Source: Larus michahellis
Lineage: Eukaryota; Chordata; Aves; Charadriiformes; Laridae
NCBI RefSeq assembly: GCF_964199755.1
Contig: NC_133913.1
Location: 5,744,201 to 5,808,200, forward strand
DNA length: 64,000 bases
Direction of reading: 5' to 3'
The position numbers and the translations under genes are program-made. How positions within the stretch are numbered: the stretch's first letter is position 1; each line of letters begins with the position of its first letter. The notes under the pieces were generated by a model that saw only the letters and a program-made list of their open reading frames with translations, did no database searches and was not told the origin of the DNA. Shown piece after piece: positions 13,401-27,500 of this stretch.

Positions 13401-16385
13401 AATAAATAAATTTTCTTGAGATCCCAAAATACATTTGGTAAGAAAGCAAGTCGAGCCAAGACAAGTAGATGCTATCTACTTAATAGGAAGGTGATTTAGT
13501 ATTACTATTTCAGCTTCTTCTCTATGAAGTAATGCAAGGCAAATCTAGCAAGAAAAACCCAAGCCACATGCAGAATGGCTAGTTACACTCTGCAAATGTG
13601 AAATCCAAAAGCAAGAGTGACAAACACTGCAGTGGGATCCAGAAGCAGCAGAAAATTATCGATAGCATGCATAATGACCGAATGGAACAGCACCAGGGTA
13701 ACAGGAGTGATGCTTCAGTGGAGTCAAGCACTGGCTAAACAGCAAGGCTCTTAGGAACATTTCTGAAGACTGACATGTAGATAACTATTCCAGAAAGAAA
13801 AATGGAATACAAATATGCTCAGAAAAGAGCGTTTCAAGTGACACCCCCTATGAGCTCTCTTATGGGGCAGGCTGAAGCCGGGGGGGCGGGGGCAGTGAGC
13901 AGACGGTGGGAATCGAGTGCTGAGGAAGGGGTCTGTCACCCCGAGTGAGCAGGAGGCCCAGGACCCCCAGCATCACCTTCTGCCAGCAGTTCCCACCCTG
14001 GAAAGCTCTTGGGGATCCTGAGCAGAGAAGCAACAGATCCTTTTTCCAGACAAATCAGTTCCCAGGCATTAGCACCCGCACCCGAAAGCGCCTGAGGGCT
14101 GGGACATCCCCACTGCAAGCCCTCAATTCTTGCATCACATTAGAGTTCTGTGAAGGGGAATTCAGACATCACCTGCTCCACAAAATCCTTCTGTTGCCAA
14201 TACCTTCTCTGCGTTTACTCGAAATTCCAGTGAAACTGAAAACTACTCCACTCTTCCACTCTGAGTGCAAAATGCAATTTTGAAGGCAAAATCCTTGGTG
14301 CAAAAACGCTATGGCAGGACAAGTTAATACAAGTTAATACCGGAAAACCCAAAGGGTTGGTGGCAGCGACAGCAGCACTAAGAAGGGAGGTAAACACAAG
14401 GCAAGATTACAGGCTAAGAAAAAATATTCACCACTGGCACTTGTGATCATGGGTCTTATGATAACTATTGTTCTTCTTAAAATACACCCTCCTAGAGTAA
14501 AAAGAATACAACCGTCTTCACTCTTATTAAGAGAGGGTTTTAGCTCTCATCACTGAAAAGTTTGAAAGCGACCACAGCACATCCCGCAGGCTTAAGTGTC
14601 AGAAAGCAGAAAACAAAATCTGTGAATGGTTGAGTTTGTCAGTGCTGCTCACTCACCACTTACACACAGCGCGTGTCCTTACTGAGAGATGGACGGTTTG
14701 CACACGACATGAGATAGGATGTTTTTTCATGTTATTTCCTCCCCACATTAAAAAAAAAAAAAAAAAGGGGGACTATTTGGCACTCGTACCACTGGAGAGC
14801 ACAAGTACCAAAACCCAGGTCAAAACTACAAAGAAACTGCTGTCTTCAGCGATAGGAATTTTTAGTTTGCAAAATATCCATTGCACTCTATTACTCAGAG
14901 AACGATAAAATGAGAGTATCAAAGGCTCCCACTATCCATGTGGACACCCAGTGGTGACCAGATGGGTGGGCATAATTGTGCAATTTTCCTACACACTGTT
15001 ACACGGCAAATTACTTGGGATCTGGCCATTAGCGCTATAGGCTTCTACATCAAATGCCTCATTAAGATAATCGGAGGCTGCTCATTTATCTTAAACTGTT
15101 TTGGACTAAGACAAGCCAATACATCTACATATGAAAGGTTTGAGGGTTGGCTTTTTTTTTTTTTCCACCGAAAGGTTTCCCAGATTGGTTATGGGGTTTA
15201 CCATGCTCATCAAGAGAGCCAAGAATTTGGCACCTGAGGTGAAAAATACTTTGGAACTGCACAAAGGATGTGAAAGTGGTGTGGGAATTACTATTAGAAA
15301 AAAGATTTCTGACACATAATCAACCTACAGGTATGGAGGAGCCTTCAAAAAGGCAGAATCATCTTGATAAAAAACCAAAACCCACCACACTACTGATCCT
15401 GACTACCTAAACGTCTGAGCTCTCCGAAGTCTTCCCACATCCCTAGTACAACATAAACCAGACCTGGTGACCAAGCCAGTCTTTCTGTAAGAACCTGTTA
15501 ATTTGTTCCATCCTGCAATTTATTGTGGTTTAATGGTCTACATTAGTAAATGTAACCCTAGCAAATATTTTCCTTTAATTTAGTCAAGGCGCTACAAAAT
15601 GTCTTCAAAACTCACCCAAGTTTACTGTATTTAACTTATCTTCATTTTTTCTAGATACAAGGAGAGTAAAGGAAAGGCAGAAGATTAAAATGTCATATAT
15701 CAGATGGAGTTTAACATTCTAAAAGATTATGGCCTAATTCAACAGCTTCCATGATTCAACTACAATGTTTACTACCCAATACATTTTTACTGCTCCCAAG
15801 CTAGTTCGTACAATAAAACAAGTGAAATTACTCTGATCTGTCCATCTGTACAGGGTCTACTCACTAATTTTAGTAAACAGCCTCTCGGCAAAGCAGCTGA
15901 ATTCCCAGTTACGAATCAAGTATGGAAAAAACCTCTTGGGAGGAGACTGAGATCAACTAAAGAGACCAAGATCAACAAAAGTTTTCTCCCCAAATTCAGT
16001 AGCAACAAATCGGGATTGGCCTCTTCAGTTAATCATGGCCTATGGTGTGTCACCAGAGCCCCAAAACAACGTCATCACCTCAGAGAAGTCATGGAAACAG
16101 GGAAGATCTAAACCAGCTTATTTGATTGTTCCTGCATACAGCAAGCAGCTGGTGCCACCTTGGCTCCTTCATGAGAGGATCACAGATTCAGAAACCCAAC
16201 AGAAAAGCAGGAAAAAAAATAATCATGCATTTTTTAAGTAAATGAAAACGTTGAGAGTTCCATTGCTACTTGTTTACTGCATGACGTGGGATGATACAGA
16301 TAGCAAGATGAGTGTCCACCATCACACTTTCCTGGCTTTCATACTTCTACCTACCAGCTGGAAGCCCAGCACCCCTCTGCTCCTC
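10440..16385. other. Unique intronic sequence apart from a short CR1 end
   Basis: Between the 9.6 kb CR1 and the 16.4 kb minisatellite I see no gene. Two small features stand out: a poly(A) run at about 14750-14766 and a 10-bp direct duplication (aagttaatac twice) at about 14320-14340. Open frames are short and featureless. Confidence 0.45.
12129..12176 (+). mobile_element. CR1 LINE 3'-end fragment, about 48 bp
   Basis: Only the terminal CR1 block is present (ttaaggtcccttccaaccca followed by aaccattctatga), in forward orientation. It is a severely 5'-truncated insertion in the MYO1D intron. Confidence 0.85.
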
Positions 16386-16402
16386 AGGGCAGGAGCACTC
16401 AG

Positions 16403-16870
16403 CACCCAAACCCCACAACGCCCATCGCTTCAGGCGCCCGGGGTGACCGACTGGCACCCAAACCCCACAACGCCCATCGCATCAGGCGCCCGGCGTGACC
16501 GACTGGCACCCAAACCCCACAACGTCCATCGCTTCAGGCGCCCGGGGTGACCGACTGGCACCCAAACCCCACAACGCCCATCGCATCAGGCGCCCGGGGT
16601 GACCGACTGGCACCCAAACCCCACAACGCCCATCGCTTCAGGCGCCCGGCATGACCGACTGGCACCCAAACCCCACAACGCCCATCGCTTCAGGCGCCCG
16701 GGGTGACCAACTGGCACCCAAACCCCACAACGCCCATCGCTTCAGGCGCCCGGCATGACCGACTGGCACCCAAACCCCACAACGCCCATCGCTTCAGGCG
16801 CCCGGCGTGACCGACTGGCACCCAAACCCCACAACGCCCATCGCTTCAGGCGCCCGGCGTGACCGACTGG
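16403..16870. repeat. 52-bp minisatellite, nine tandem copies
   Basis: Nine head-to-tail units of exactly 52 bp begin at 16403, 16455, 16507, 16559, 16611, 16663, 16715, 16767 and 16819. A tenth starts at 16871 and diverges after four bases. Each unit begins cacccaaaccccacaacgcc and ends gtgaccgactgg. Variation is confined to a few sites: cgctt versus cgcat, and ggggtg, ggcgtg or ggcatg before the accgactgg end. There is also one gtcc in copy 3 and one accaactgg in copy 6. The unit is GC-rich and sits in AT-rich intron. Since 52 is not a multiple of three, the open frames across it are not a repeat protein. Confidence 0.97.
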
Positions 16871-16872
16871 CA

Positions 16873-19168
16873 CCAGCCACCCCTCCACTACCCCAGCAAT
16901 GGAGTGACAGTCCCTAAAAAGAAAGAAGGCAGCCAAAATGTTTTGGTTAAAAACAAGACTCATTTTGACAATAAGCAGCCCCCCTTTAAGTCTCAAAAAA
17001 TGTAAGCCCTTAATGGAAAACATGTTTTCTATCAAGTGACTGGAAAATTAAGCAAAATATTCCCAATTATTTCAAAACTGGTCAACTTGCCTTCGGTTTC
17101 CTATCAAGCCCAGCTTGTATAGTTTTATACCAGGCTTAAAAAGGTTTACACGTATCTACTTTTTCTTGGCATTTCCTCAAAGGGGTCTATAAAGACTCAG
17201 AGAATTAGCTGCCAGAGCCTGAAGATGTCTAGCTTAGGAATGTCTGCATCCCTGAAAGCCAGGATGCACTATGGCCCAAAAAACAAGAACAAACGAAGAC
17301 AAGATTTCTATTGTTTGTTTTGCTAGAGACATAAATGCTACATTTAATAGGAAAAAAAAGGGAAACAAATATACTCCTTTTTATATACCCATGCCTGCGG
17401 GCATACACAAACATCGTTAGTGTTCTCTTCACCTAAAACAGGTCAGTACATAAACCACATAAAGCAAAGTTACTTTCTTACTGCGACACAGACGAAACTC
17501 AAAAAAGGAAACACTTTATTATCAAGAAGCATCGTCCACAAAGTTATACATCTAACCCTCAGTCTTATTTTAGAAAGTCTCCCTGGTAATTTGCCTGTGC
17601 TTTTGAAAAGCAAGTAATATGTTTTGAATTATAAGAGGTTACAGGGACATTTTTGTGGTAAATTTGGACTTTCGTTTGCAAAAAAAAAAAACCTTCAGTG
17701 CTACAGAAATCCTTTCGGAAATAACATTTTTTTGTCATTGCTAAGCACTTTTCAACAAAGTTTAATAGCTACCGTTCCAAGGAGCTGTTTACATCCAGCT
17801 TTAAAAGAATACTGGGGTACTTAGGTCCCTGCAAGCAAAAGGAAAAGCAGCACGGTGTCTTTCCGATCGTTTGAGAAGCAAACAAGAGAGAGTATATCCT
17901 CTGCAGTACGCAGGGGCAACAAGCTTTCTAAGCAAGTTCACTCACAGCCTCCTGCTGCTCAGGGTCTGGTATTCTGGGATTTTTCTGGAGGCCTAAGTTA
18001 TACTGAGACCTCTTTGAGTCTTCTTTCATTCGTTCCCCTGGTCTTCACACCCAGGATCAAGAAGGAACAAAACGCCAAATCAGCTGGTATTAAGAAGTGG
18101 AAGGCACTATTTCTAGCCTCGGAAGTTTATAAACTCAATATCCAGTTGCTTTATAAACAGTGCATGGGAAGAAAGGCCTTCAAACAACAGTAGCTCGATT
18201 TTCCTTTGAAGGTGGAACTTACTTTATCATTCATTCTTGTAAACAAAATAACCTATTTAGTTGACGTTTAGCAATATGAATAAAAGCAAAAGTTTTACTG
18301 TAAACATCTAAAAGATGTCTAGCCACATGAAAGCTTCATTGTGCTCTTGATAACCGTGATGTAAAGGCTTTTATAACCACCAGAGTTTTTGCAGGCTGAC
18401 ACACCAGATTTTACCACCTCAATATACCATAGAGAAGCTGTGCCAAAAGAAAGCCATGCTGTTCATACAGTGGGAAGAGAGATTTTTTGTTTTGTTTTAG
18501 TTTGTTTTTCTTTGCTATTCATTGTGAGACAGCCTTTGCTGACATCCAGTGAGCTGTTAAAATATGGGTTCTCATTGGTCTTTGGCTGTTTTGCTTTCTG
18601 CACAGAACCGTGCAGTAAATTGCTCGAGCCCCCTTTAGTTTCCCTACTGCGAGTTTGTCCTGGGCACCATAAATAAATACCCAGTATAATGATGAAGGCA
18701 CTGACCAGCCTGATGCTTATAATAGAAGACAGATATTAAAAGGGGACTTTTTCAGGAAGTTTCAGCTGGTGCTTCAAAGTATAATTTATTTGAGGGACAG
18801 CGATGTACACCTGCTCTACAGCAGAAAGAGACCGAAAACCTTTTCATCAGGAGCCCCACTCCAGAAGACTTATTCAAAGGTCGTCAGAAATTCCAACAAA
18901 ACACTGCTTAAGTTGGCTTGCTCTAAATAAAGTGTGCGAGATTGCATGTCTACAGGGAAAGACACAAAAATACAAACATAAAACATTATGCTTTGGAGAT
19001 GGAGTTAGATGCACTACCCTAAACTAAACATCACCTCTTGCAGCACATTATATACCACAGATTGCAGAGTCCTGCCACAAAGCTCCATTTTTTTTTTTAT
19101 TTTTTTTAATTTCCCAGGAAGATGTAGTGAGCCTTCAGGCTTCACAAATTAAGTTACGTCAACCTTAA
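16873..19168. other. Unique intronic sequence, no gene seen
   Basis: The DNA is AT-rich, with several short A or T runs (for example the A run near 17680). No open frame shows a recognisable domain. No repeat longer than about 20 bp was seen. Confidence 0.45.
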
Positions 19169-19171
19169 ATG

Positions 19172-19268
19172 GGAACAGATCATGACCCTGTCCCTGCTTA
19201 CTGCAGGGGGGTTGGACTAGATGAGCTTTAAAGGTCCCTTCCAACCCAACACATTCTATGATTCTATG
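19172..19268 (+). mobile_element. CR1 LINE 3'-end fragment, about 95 bp
   Basis: A forward-oriented CR1 terminal block is recognisable: ggttggactagatgagcttt, then aggtcccttccaaccc and two copies of the attctatga terminal repeat. It is strongly 5'-truncated. Confidence 0.88.
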
Positions 19269-20592
19269 ACACTATAATCAAATCATTCTCTACCTGAACA
19301 ACCTCAGACAGGATAGCGTCGGGCCAGGCTCTGTCCAGACCCAAGAGAACACGAACTCCCCCAGGCATACATCTAGTATGGAACCGGGAAACTACTTGAA
19401 GAGATCAACACGATAATCAGTGGTTACAGCATACCAAACCTCCTACCATGACAAAGTTTGTGTAGGCTTCATAAATTAGACATTTAAGGAGGAGGCAGTG
19501 TCTTTGTTGAAATTTATATGGCGTTTCTTCCATGCCAAAAGGAGCAACTGAGGGAAAAGTACACAAAATGCTCGTCAGAAAGTTCTCAGACAAACATGTT
19601 AACAGATCAGTGCTGCGGGAGAAACTGATAAACATTGGAAGGAGATATGCTGTGTTTCTGAGGTTGAACGGGAAAGAGGCACAGAGATAGGTGAAGGAGA
19701 TGAAACAGAAAGCAAAAACAACCTCTATAGTTACACTTTCAACAAGCACATGTGGGAAAGGGGTTTGACAAGGTAAAACAAGGAGCGAGCAGAAAAATCA
19801 GTTTGAAGGTGACTGTAGGCAAGAGATTTAGCTCTGCGTGTAGCTCAGGCTTAGGACTGTTACACTATAGGGGAAATACCAACATTTGACTTTGAATGCA
19901 AAGGCCTAGGAAGGAGCGGGTCAGACGGTGCAGGCAGCACAAGTGAATTGCTGTCCAGGAGAGCTCACTCACGCCAGCCCGAGGGAACTCCAGCTGATTC
20001 ACTGGGCAAGGCTGAAAAGATCACACCAAGATCAGACATCTCCACATTGGGAGAGCTGGAGGCACGTGAACAGGCACTTCAGCAAAGGGGAAGCGCTGGG
20101 CAAAGGTGTCCATCTGTACAAAGAAGGTACAGAAGGCAAGAGAAGAGAGCAAAGTCACCAAGGATGACCAAGAAGCTACTGCAATTATAAAAATATAGCC
20201 AGGCAGTCGGCAGGAGATGAAAGGAAGGGTCAGGTGGGACAACACTTCTCAGAGGGACAGTAAGAGTCAACAATGGACACCCTGGAGTACAGCAAGAGAC
20301 ATCCAAGGATGAGAAATGGTATCATAGCAGGTAAGCAGCTCTCTAGGGACCACATAACTGGTTTAATGCCATTTTTTTACCCAACAGCCAATGGTACATT
20401 TTTCTGGAAAGAATGCTCTGGATCAGACCAGCCCAACAGCCACATACTAACTGTTCTCTGAAGTTTCACACGTCTCAAGGCTGGGATACCAAAGCAGGCA
20501 CATGGCAGCAACAGGACAGACCACTGCCAACTGCTAAATCAGGAAGGGATGGCTTAGCAACGTCACAGCGACCAGGAAATGCGTGCTGCAAA

Positions 20593-20640
20593 ACAGGTAA
20601 ATAGGACAGAACGCAGACAGGTAAATAGGACACAACGCAA
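20593..20640. repeat. 24-bp tandem duplication
   Basis: Two adjacent copies of a unit beginning acaggtaaataggaca start at 20593 and 20617, differing by about two bases. This is a local tandem duplication in the intron. A G run of about 12 bases follows at about 20719. Confidence 0.8.
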
Positions 20641-21446
20641 CAGTGGCGAGACACAACATTACAATACTGCTCAGGGAGAAAATTTAAAGTCTGCACAGAA
20701 AAAATGCTCTGCAATTAAGGGGGGGGGGGGGAAGAATGGAAAGTACCATCACCATCAAGAGTTAAAGCAAGAACAGGCTGGTTATGCCCCAGCACTGCTC
20801 ACACTTCTACTGATGAGCCTGAGAAGTAGAGCACTGCAAGACCATCTATGACAATGGGGGTGGGTCCTCTGGCTTATCTGTTTTATTTAAAAGGTATTTA
20901 CATGATACCCCCTTCTCCTACCTCAGCCTTCCTCATTGCTGGGCTGTGGCAGGATGTTATCTGTTATCTACTCAAACCACTACTCACAAAGAGAACCAGT
21001 ATGCTGTCCCGTGCAGCAGCCGGGCCCCAACACAGGCCAGGTGAGAGGAACATCAGAGCTGAAACAAATCCCAGGAATGAAAAAAAACCACAACTCATTC
21101 CTAGCAAAACATAAAGGTTATCTGAGGAACAATTTAATGGCTTAGATTTGAAGGGGAAAAAATAAAAAAGTATTTTCAACAGGTTACATTTATCTAATGC
21201 CCCTTTTTCACTCCCAAAGATAGAACAGCCTCATACCTAAGCTGTTCCCTTACCATTTGAAAGCACCACAATGAAAAGTTACTTCCCTTCCTGGTCTGTT
21301 TGACAGAGACAGGAACATCGGTACCTGATAGCAGTAGTGTGAGCTGACATCTCATCAGGTCTAATCAAAAAGCCCTGAAAGGAAGAGATATCTTCTAGAA
21401 TTGCATGTCTGCTTCTGAGAACGGGAAACGAGCATTTACACACAGA

Positions 21447-21560
21447 CTCACAGAATGGTTTGGGTTGGAAGGGACCTTAAAGATCAGCTAGTTCCAACCC
21501 CCCTGCCCTGGGCAGGGACACCTCCCACAAATTTGCTTCAAAGGGACACACAGCTCCCTA
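21447..21560 (-). mobile_element. CR1 LINE 3'-end fragment, about 110 bp
   Basis: The block actcacagaatggtttgggt followed by tggaagggaccttaaagatc and the cctgccctgggcagggacac segment is a reverse-oriented CR1 3' end. The right part decays after about 21535. Confidence 0.9.
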
Positions 21561-24500
21561 ATTTAACACTTACAGGTAAATCTGCTTTCTTCTCCACCCA
21601 CCCCGCCCCCCCCAGATTTTTTTCATTCCATAAAAAGATGCAATCATGACCCAGGGACTAAGAAAGAAGAGTGGTGATGTAACAGGCAAATAGCTAGCGA
21701 GATCCGCATCTCCAAAAGGAATTTGAGTAAGTGCGACTAAAGGAGAAACATTCAGGTAGTGTAAAAGCTTGCTCAGCCCAAAAGGAATGCAAGGGGTCGG
21801 TGGAACAGTAGATTAATAAAACAATCTGAAGAGGTAGATTTTTGAACAGAAGTCAGTATAAAGGACTCTTGACTAAAGGGCACCTCGAGACACTTTGGAA
21901 ATATTAGCTAATGTTTACTGTAAGAATTTGGCAGATCTTAAAGTTGACCTTAGCTAGTGAAATTCAGAAGGCGATGATATGATGCAGGTTATACAAGCAT
22001 TGTAGACAAAAACAAGAACAGGATTCTACTTCGTATCACAAACAGATGCACTGCCCACTCTGAGGATCTTCAGGACCCATATTGCATCATCGGAATCTAC
22101 AAAATAATTGCAGAGAAGAGGCAAGGATGAAAGCAAAAAGGCTGCTGAGGAATTCCGAAATTACCAGCTGACTTTTTGTAGATATCCTTTGTATAAATAG
22201 CAGAAAAAAATAATTTATTAAAAAAAGACGCAACAAGGAGCATCTCCTATTGAGCCAATTCAAAATAGTTTTGGTTACAGAACGGATTCTGTAGGGCTTC
22301 ACACCACGTGACATGAATGTTGCTCTTCAGCTTGCTGCTAGCTAGCTACCTACAATTAAATATTGTTATCTGTGCTCTGACAAGTACCATAAATGCAGCT
22401 CAGCATCAGCTGGCAAGCCAGGACCAGCAGGTCTGGTGCACAGCATTACCAGCCTAAGAATTTAAAACTGTAAGGTACCCTGAAAGACTAATCTCATTCA
22501 TAAATCTGACCTCGTATATTATTCAACACCCACGTGTTAAAATTATTAAACACTACCTCACCCACACTGCTATAAAAAGACTACTGTAAAATTTCACTCT
22601 GAGAAAAGAAGGTATTCATAAGTCAGGGGATGTGCAAAAGAAGATTCAGTCAAACTATATAAATTCAGCACATATTGAGGCAAAACAAATTCCATGCGGG
22701 ACATCATCTCATTCAGTGCTTCGTTCAAGGCAACGCTGTCAGGAAAAACAGAGCCCACCTGCAGCAGCTGTCGCTTTCCATGAGCCGACCGGCCAGTCCC
22801 TGCAGAAGTCAGAAAGCTGGCCTTGAGCCCCCCTTTTGCTACTTGTGTAGTTCGGATTTGCTTTTTAAGTGAGATCGATGGCCTTTTCCATCTACGAAGA
22901 TCAAGCTGGACCCTGTCCAAGCTCGTAAGTCATATTTTGATGGACTAAGGGGAATTTTCATTCCATTCATTCCGAATTCTGACACAAGACAGCTCTCTGC
23001 AAGCTGGGCGATTCCGAAGAAGCCAAGAAGAGCTGATGAGACTTAACTGCTGACTGTCCGAGCAGCAGTGAGGAGCCTCCTGCAGCACCCGCAGTGGCAG
23101 GCACCCCTCTCCGGGAAGAAGAAAGCAGACTCTTCCTAGTAGCTTTTTAATTCAACACCACACGAACAATTCAAATATTCATATCTATTTAAAATGAGGA
23201 AATTAAAATGGCTTAAAGGCATGAAAAGCTTGTTTATTAAGCATGAATATTTCATTACCAAAAGCACGAATGAAACCAAGTATTCACATAATATTTCCTC
23301 TGCCAGGATTAAACACACTTCGCTAACTAGTGTGAAGCCAAACCTCTCCCACCACAACTTCAACCAAAAACATGATGTTTAAGATGGTGCTCAAAAGGTA
23401 AGAAAGCCGGTGTAAAAACATCAATACAATATAGACAGCACCCCTTTGCTACGACACTTTAAGTAAGATAAGTCAACGGAAAAGCAGAAAGGGTGTTATA
23501 CAGATGAAGAATCAAATGCTACCAACGATGCACAACTCTGCTGAGAAAGAATTGTTTCTAATGTATTTATGGGGACACTGATCCCCTGAAGACGGGAACA
23601 AAATCAAGTGTTTGGTCAGCCCCAGACCTTGTGCGTGTTTTGCCAGACCTGTTGAGGGCAGATAAAAGGAAAATAACCCAGTCTCCAGATCTAGAGGAGA
23701 CTAAATTGCAGAAGAGGAGTTTGGCCTTTCAGAGCTGCGAGATGAGTAAATATCTGTATATTTACAAACAAAAAACCCCACCCTTTGGTATCCCCTACTG
23801 AAAGGGGCTGCTAACAACTGGATGATAGCTTCTTTTCAGGTCACCTGGGCAATTACGAGGTCTATACATTTTCAGCACCATCTTCAGCTGCTTGTATCCA
23901 AAAGGAGCCTGCTGTAAAGCCAAGAGGCTAACAGCTATTCACACCAGTCATCCAAAACACAACCCAGATTATTTTAAAGACTGAGAGATACTACAGACTC
24001 AACCCACTGCATCATCCAGAAGAAAAAGAGGTTCGAACGATACAGCCTACACGCAGCCCTCTCAAGAAACTCCCTTCCAGATAGCCCTCTGCAGCATTTG
24101 AAGCCAATTCCCTGTTTCAGTGTGCTACAACCTTTTTACAGGACTACAGCCTACACCTCGCCCTGGCCTGCACTGCAAACGCTTACAGAAAATTTTCAAA
24201 GGAGAAACAGCTTTTCTTTACAGATTCTTGATAACAAAAATATTATTAATCATAACAACTATTATCTTTCAACAGTATCTGCAATAAATAGGAATTTAGC
24301 ACTGTTGCTTTTATTTAGGATAGCTTTGAAAATGCTGGCGTTTGCACTGTAAGAAATAGTTGAGAAACAGTACAAAAACCACTTTTGCGTATTTTAACTA
24401 AATGCAGAACTGTGTTTTTATTACGTGTTTGCTTTAAGAGCTCAGAAATCACAATGTGTGCAAGGAGACAACTGCAAGGACGATTAAACTGTAGCTCTTC

Positions 24501-27500
24501 ACACCACATCCTCAGACTCAGGCGGGCTGGGATGACCAGGAGCTATCTGAGCAGCAATACAGCCTTCCACATCGTGTTTCATGCTGGAACTAGTCAAAAA
24601 AAGAGGAAAAGAACCCAAAATTCTTTTAACGATCATTACACCTTACCGTGTGCTTTCACAGTCTTCCTTTCATGCGTCCTTGAATTCTTTAATAACAGTG
24701 ACAAAGATCTATTATGTTCCCAGGAGGGGATTTGCACAATGCTTATGAAAAATGAGCAACTCGCCAGAAATCAGGAAAAGATGAGTCAAGTAGCACCTGC
24801 TCACGAGTTAGATGTGAGAACAGGAAGACCTTGAGCACACAGCTCATACGGGACTACCCCAAACGCTACCCTGCATTGCAATACATCATTGTCTACTTTC
24901 CACTTACAGTTATTAAGAGGCATTGGGTTTATCCACAGGCGGGCCCCCACATCACCTCACCGCCCGGCACGGCGGGGATCACCTCTTACTCCCCTGCAAA
25001 GCGTTCGAGACCTTGCGAGGAGAAGCCAGTCTGAAGTTATTCCTGAAGTAATCACTAAAACAGCAGAACAGATAATTCAAGAAATCAAGCTACCACTTTG
25101 CATGCCGTAAATACCATTTTTAAAACTCTGAGTTTTGATCTGTTTATCGAGATAAATGCTAGTTGTACAGCACAGTAAAATGAGTTGTCTTGGCAGGATA
25201 ATACAAGAAATCATATATAAAATGGAATACTTCATACACGTGAAAAATAACCTCTCGCTCTCTTCCTTACAAGGAAGTAAATTAAAAATGGTAACTTTGA
25301 TCATTTGAAATTTTCATTATGGCGTGATGAAAAATAAGCCGACGTACAGTTGCGTGTTTCTCTCATGCAGAAGTTAACGCCGCAAGTTTCACCTACGCCA
25401 CAATTTCTGCAAAACGTTAGCAACTCCTGCAAGACCGCTGCTCCCTTTCCACGAGCACCAGCTCGCTCCACCTGCTGTGGAATAGTCACAGTCACGTTAA
25501 GTCAAAACCACCCACTGAAATGCAAGTATTTTACCAAGTCCAAAGCGGGACGTTTTCCCTTAGATTACAGGCGAGTAACAGTCAGAGTACAGCTAAATAC
25601 GAGCCCTTGATTGCCAGTGAGGGGACCTGAGAGCTGTTTGACATTAAAAAGATTCCCTGTTTTAAGGAGTCTTTCAATTAATCTCACATCCTGTGATAGG
25701 AACTGAAATGCCAACTACTACTGCAGTAATCAACCTGCCCATAAAGGTTAACGGGGAGCTGATTAAAGGGAATGCCAGACTATCTGCTCAAGTGCAAATT
25801 GCTCAAATACGGCTGTTTATAATAATTCATACTTACAATCACTTAAGGAACAACTGTCTCTTAAAGCTTTGGAGGTTTTCTGTAAAGAAACAAAGCTAGC
25901 TCCTGAATCCACACTAACTGTTCCAATAGTCCTGCTTTTTTTTTTTTTTAAATTATTCTGATGACTAAGAATCACAACCAGACACTGGTACGAAGCCCAC
26001 TCAGAACTAAGGAATTCAAGGACCGGATGACTTTTATTTACAATTAATGTGTAACATGCAGTGCCTGCTTGAGTGTCCGCGTCAAATGGCCAGCTTATTA
26101 AGCAGTTGCAAGACATGGCCGTGAAAAAACACTAACACTATGATATCCTTGCTGAATCACTACACAAAGCTACAAACAACAGGGCATGAAGCGTAGGGCT
26201 TGGGAAATGAGGTAGTAAATTCACACTGCATCCGTCCACCTACCCAAGCGGGTATTCACCTCGACAATCATACCAGCCACACTAATCCAGCCCATGTCAA
26301 CACCACTAAATTCAAATATTAGAGTAATGAAAAGTGCAACTTCACCATTTCTCTTTTTCCCACTAGAGACATCCTTGGGGAAATATCCTTGCATGCACCG
26401 AAACTGGTATGATTTCAATTCCACCCACATCTGGGCTCACTTGGGAACTAAATCCAGCACAACCCGTCTTGGGTCAGCCAGTGACCCCGAACAAAAATAG
26501 CTCTGGCAGAAAGCTGGATTTATGGAATAGGGTGGAGCCCATCCAAGTGTAAACCAAACGAACCCGTCACTTGAAGTTAATGATGGAGAAGCAACAATTT
26601 CTCCATTCTGCTCAGCACGTGACGAGCACAAAGGCGACTCGTGCCACCAACGCAACGTGACAAAACACAACGTGACATAATCAACCCTTGAACAGGTCAG
26701 AATCTCGGGTGTAATTTGGGTCTGACACCATTTAAAATGTATCAGCAGCAGGAGTTAATTACTGTCTCCAAAGCAGTAAAAATAAGAGAAGCAAGTGTTG
26801 CTTGAGACTTGTAATAACACCAGGAGCGAAGCTGGGCGAGCAGGCCAGGGCCACGGCTCTACCAGCGACGTCAATCAGGGCTTAGCAGAGTTTAGCAATT
26901 TTACCGAAAAGCCACACTTCTGGTACATTCAGATTCACTTTCCCAAATGTCCCAGCACAGACAAACCTAAAGTCAGGGGATGACTGCACCAAGGTTAGAA
27001 AAATTAACCACATTAATTTTTTTTAACAAAAGATTATGCTGCCCACAGCACAGACACCAGACAACTTAGAAGTGCAGACAGAACTTTGCCTGCAAACTGC
27101 AGATTACGGCCAAAGTAACACATGCGTTCTCGAGCAAAAGAAACCAGAGTTTGAATCGGTGTCACAAGGAGAGGCCTGGTTTTGAGTACCAGTGACCAAG
27201 GTACCGGAGTTAAAGGGTCACCTGATGATGTATTAGATAGCGCAGGGATGTCCGACAACACCCTTCGGCAGGATCAGCATGCAAAATTAGCAAAGTCTAC
27301 CAGTGCAGGCACCTCTCAATTAACTAATTTGATTCCTAAACGCAACCCATATGCTACATTCATTTTTAAGTTACCTAACAATCCATTTCCAAAACTTCAT
27401 TTCGATTTCTAGTACACATTAACCAAACAATAAAAGCCCCAAGAACAAACTGTTACATGCAAGTTTCCTGCTAGTTACAATGACTTTGTTTGTAAACCCT

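Noticed and set aside
16403..16870. Possible CRISPR-like array
   Set aside because: The 52-bp units abut with no spacers between repeats, in a vertebrate intron. It is a minisatellite.
24020..24050. tRNA-like B-box (ggttcgaacga)
   Set aside because: No matching A-box, acceptor stem or anticodon arm at the right distance upstream.
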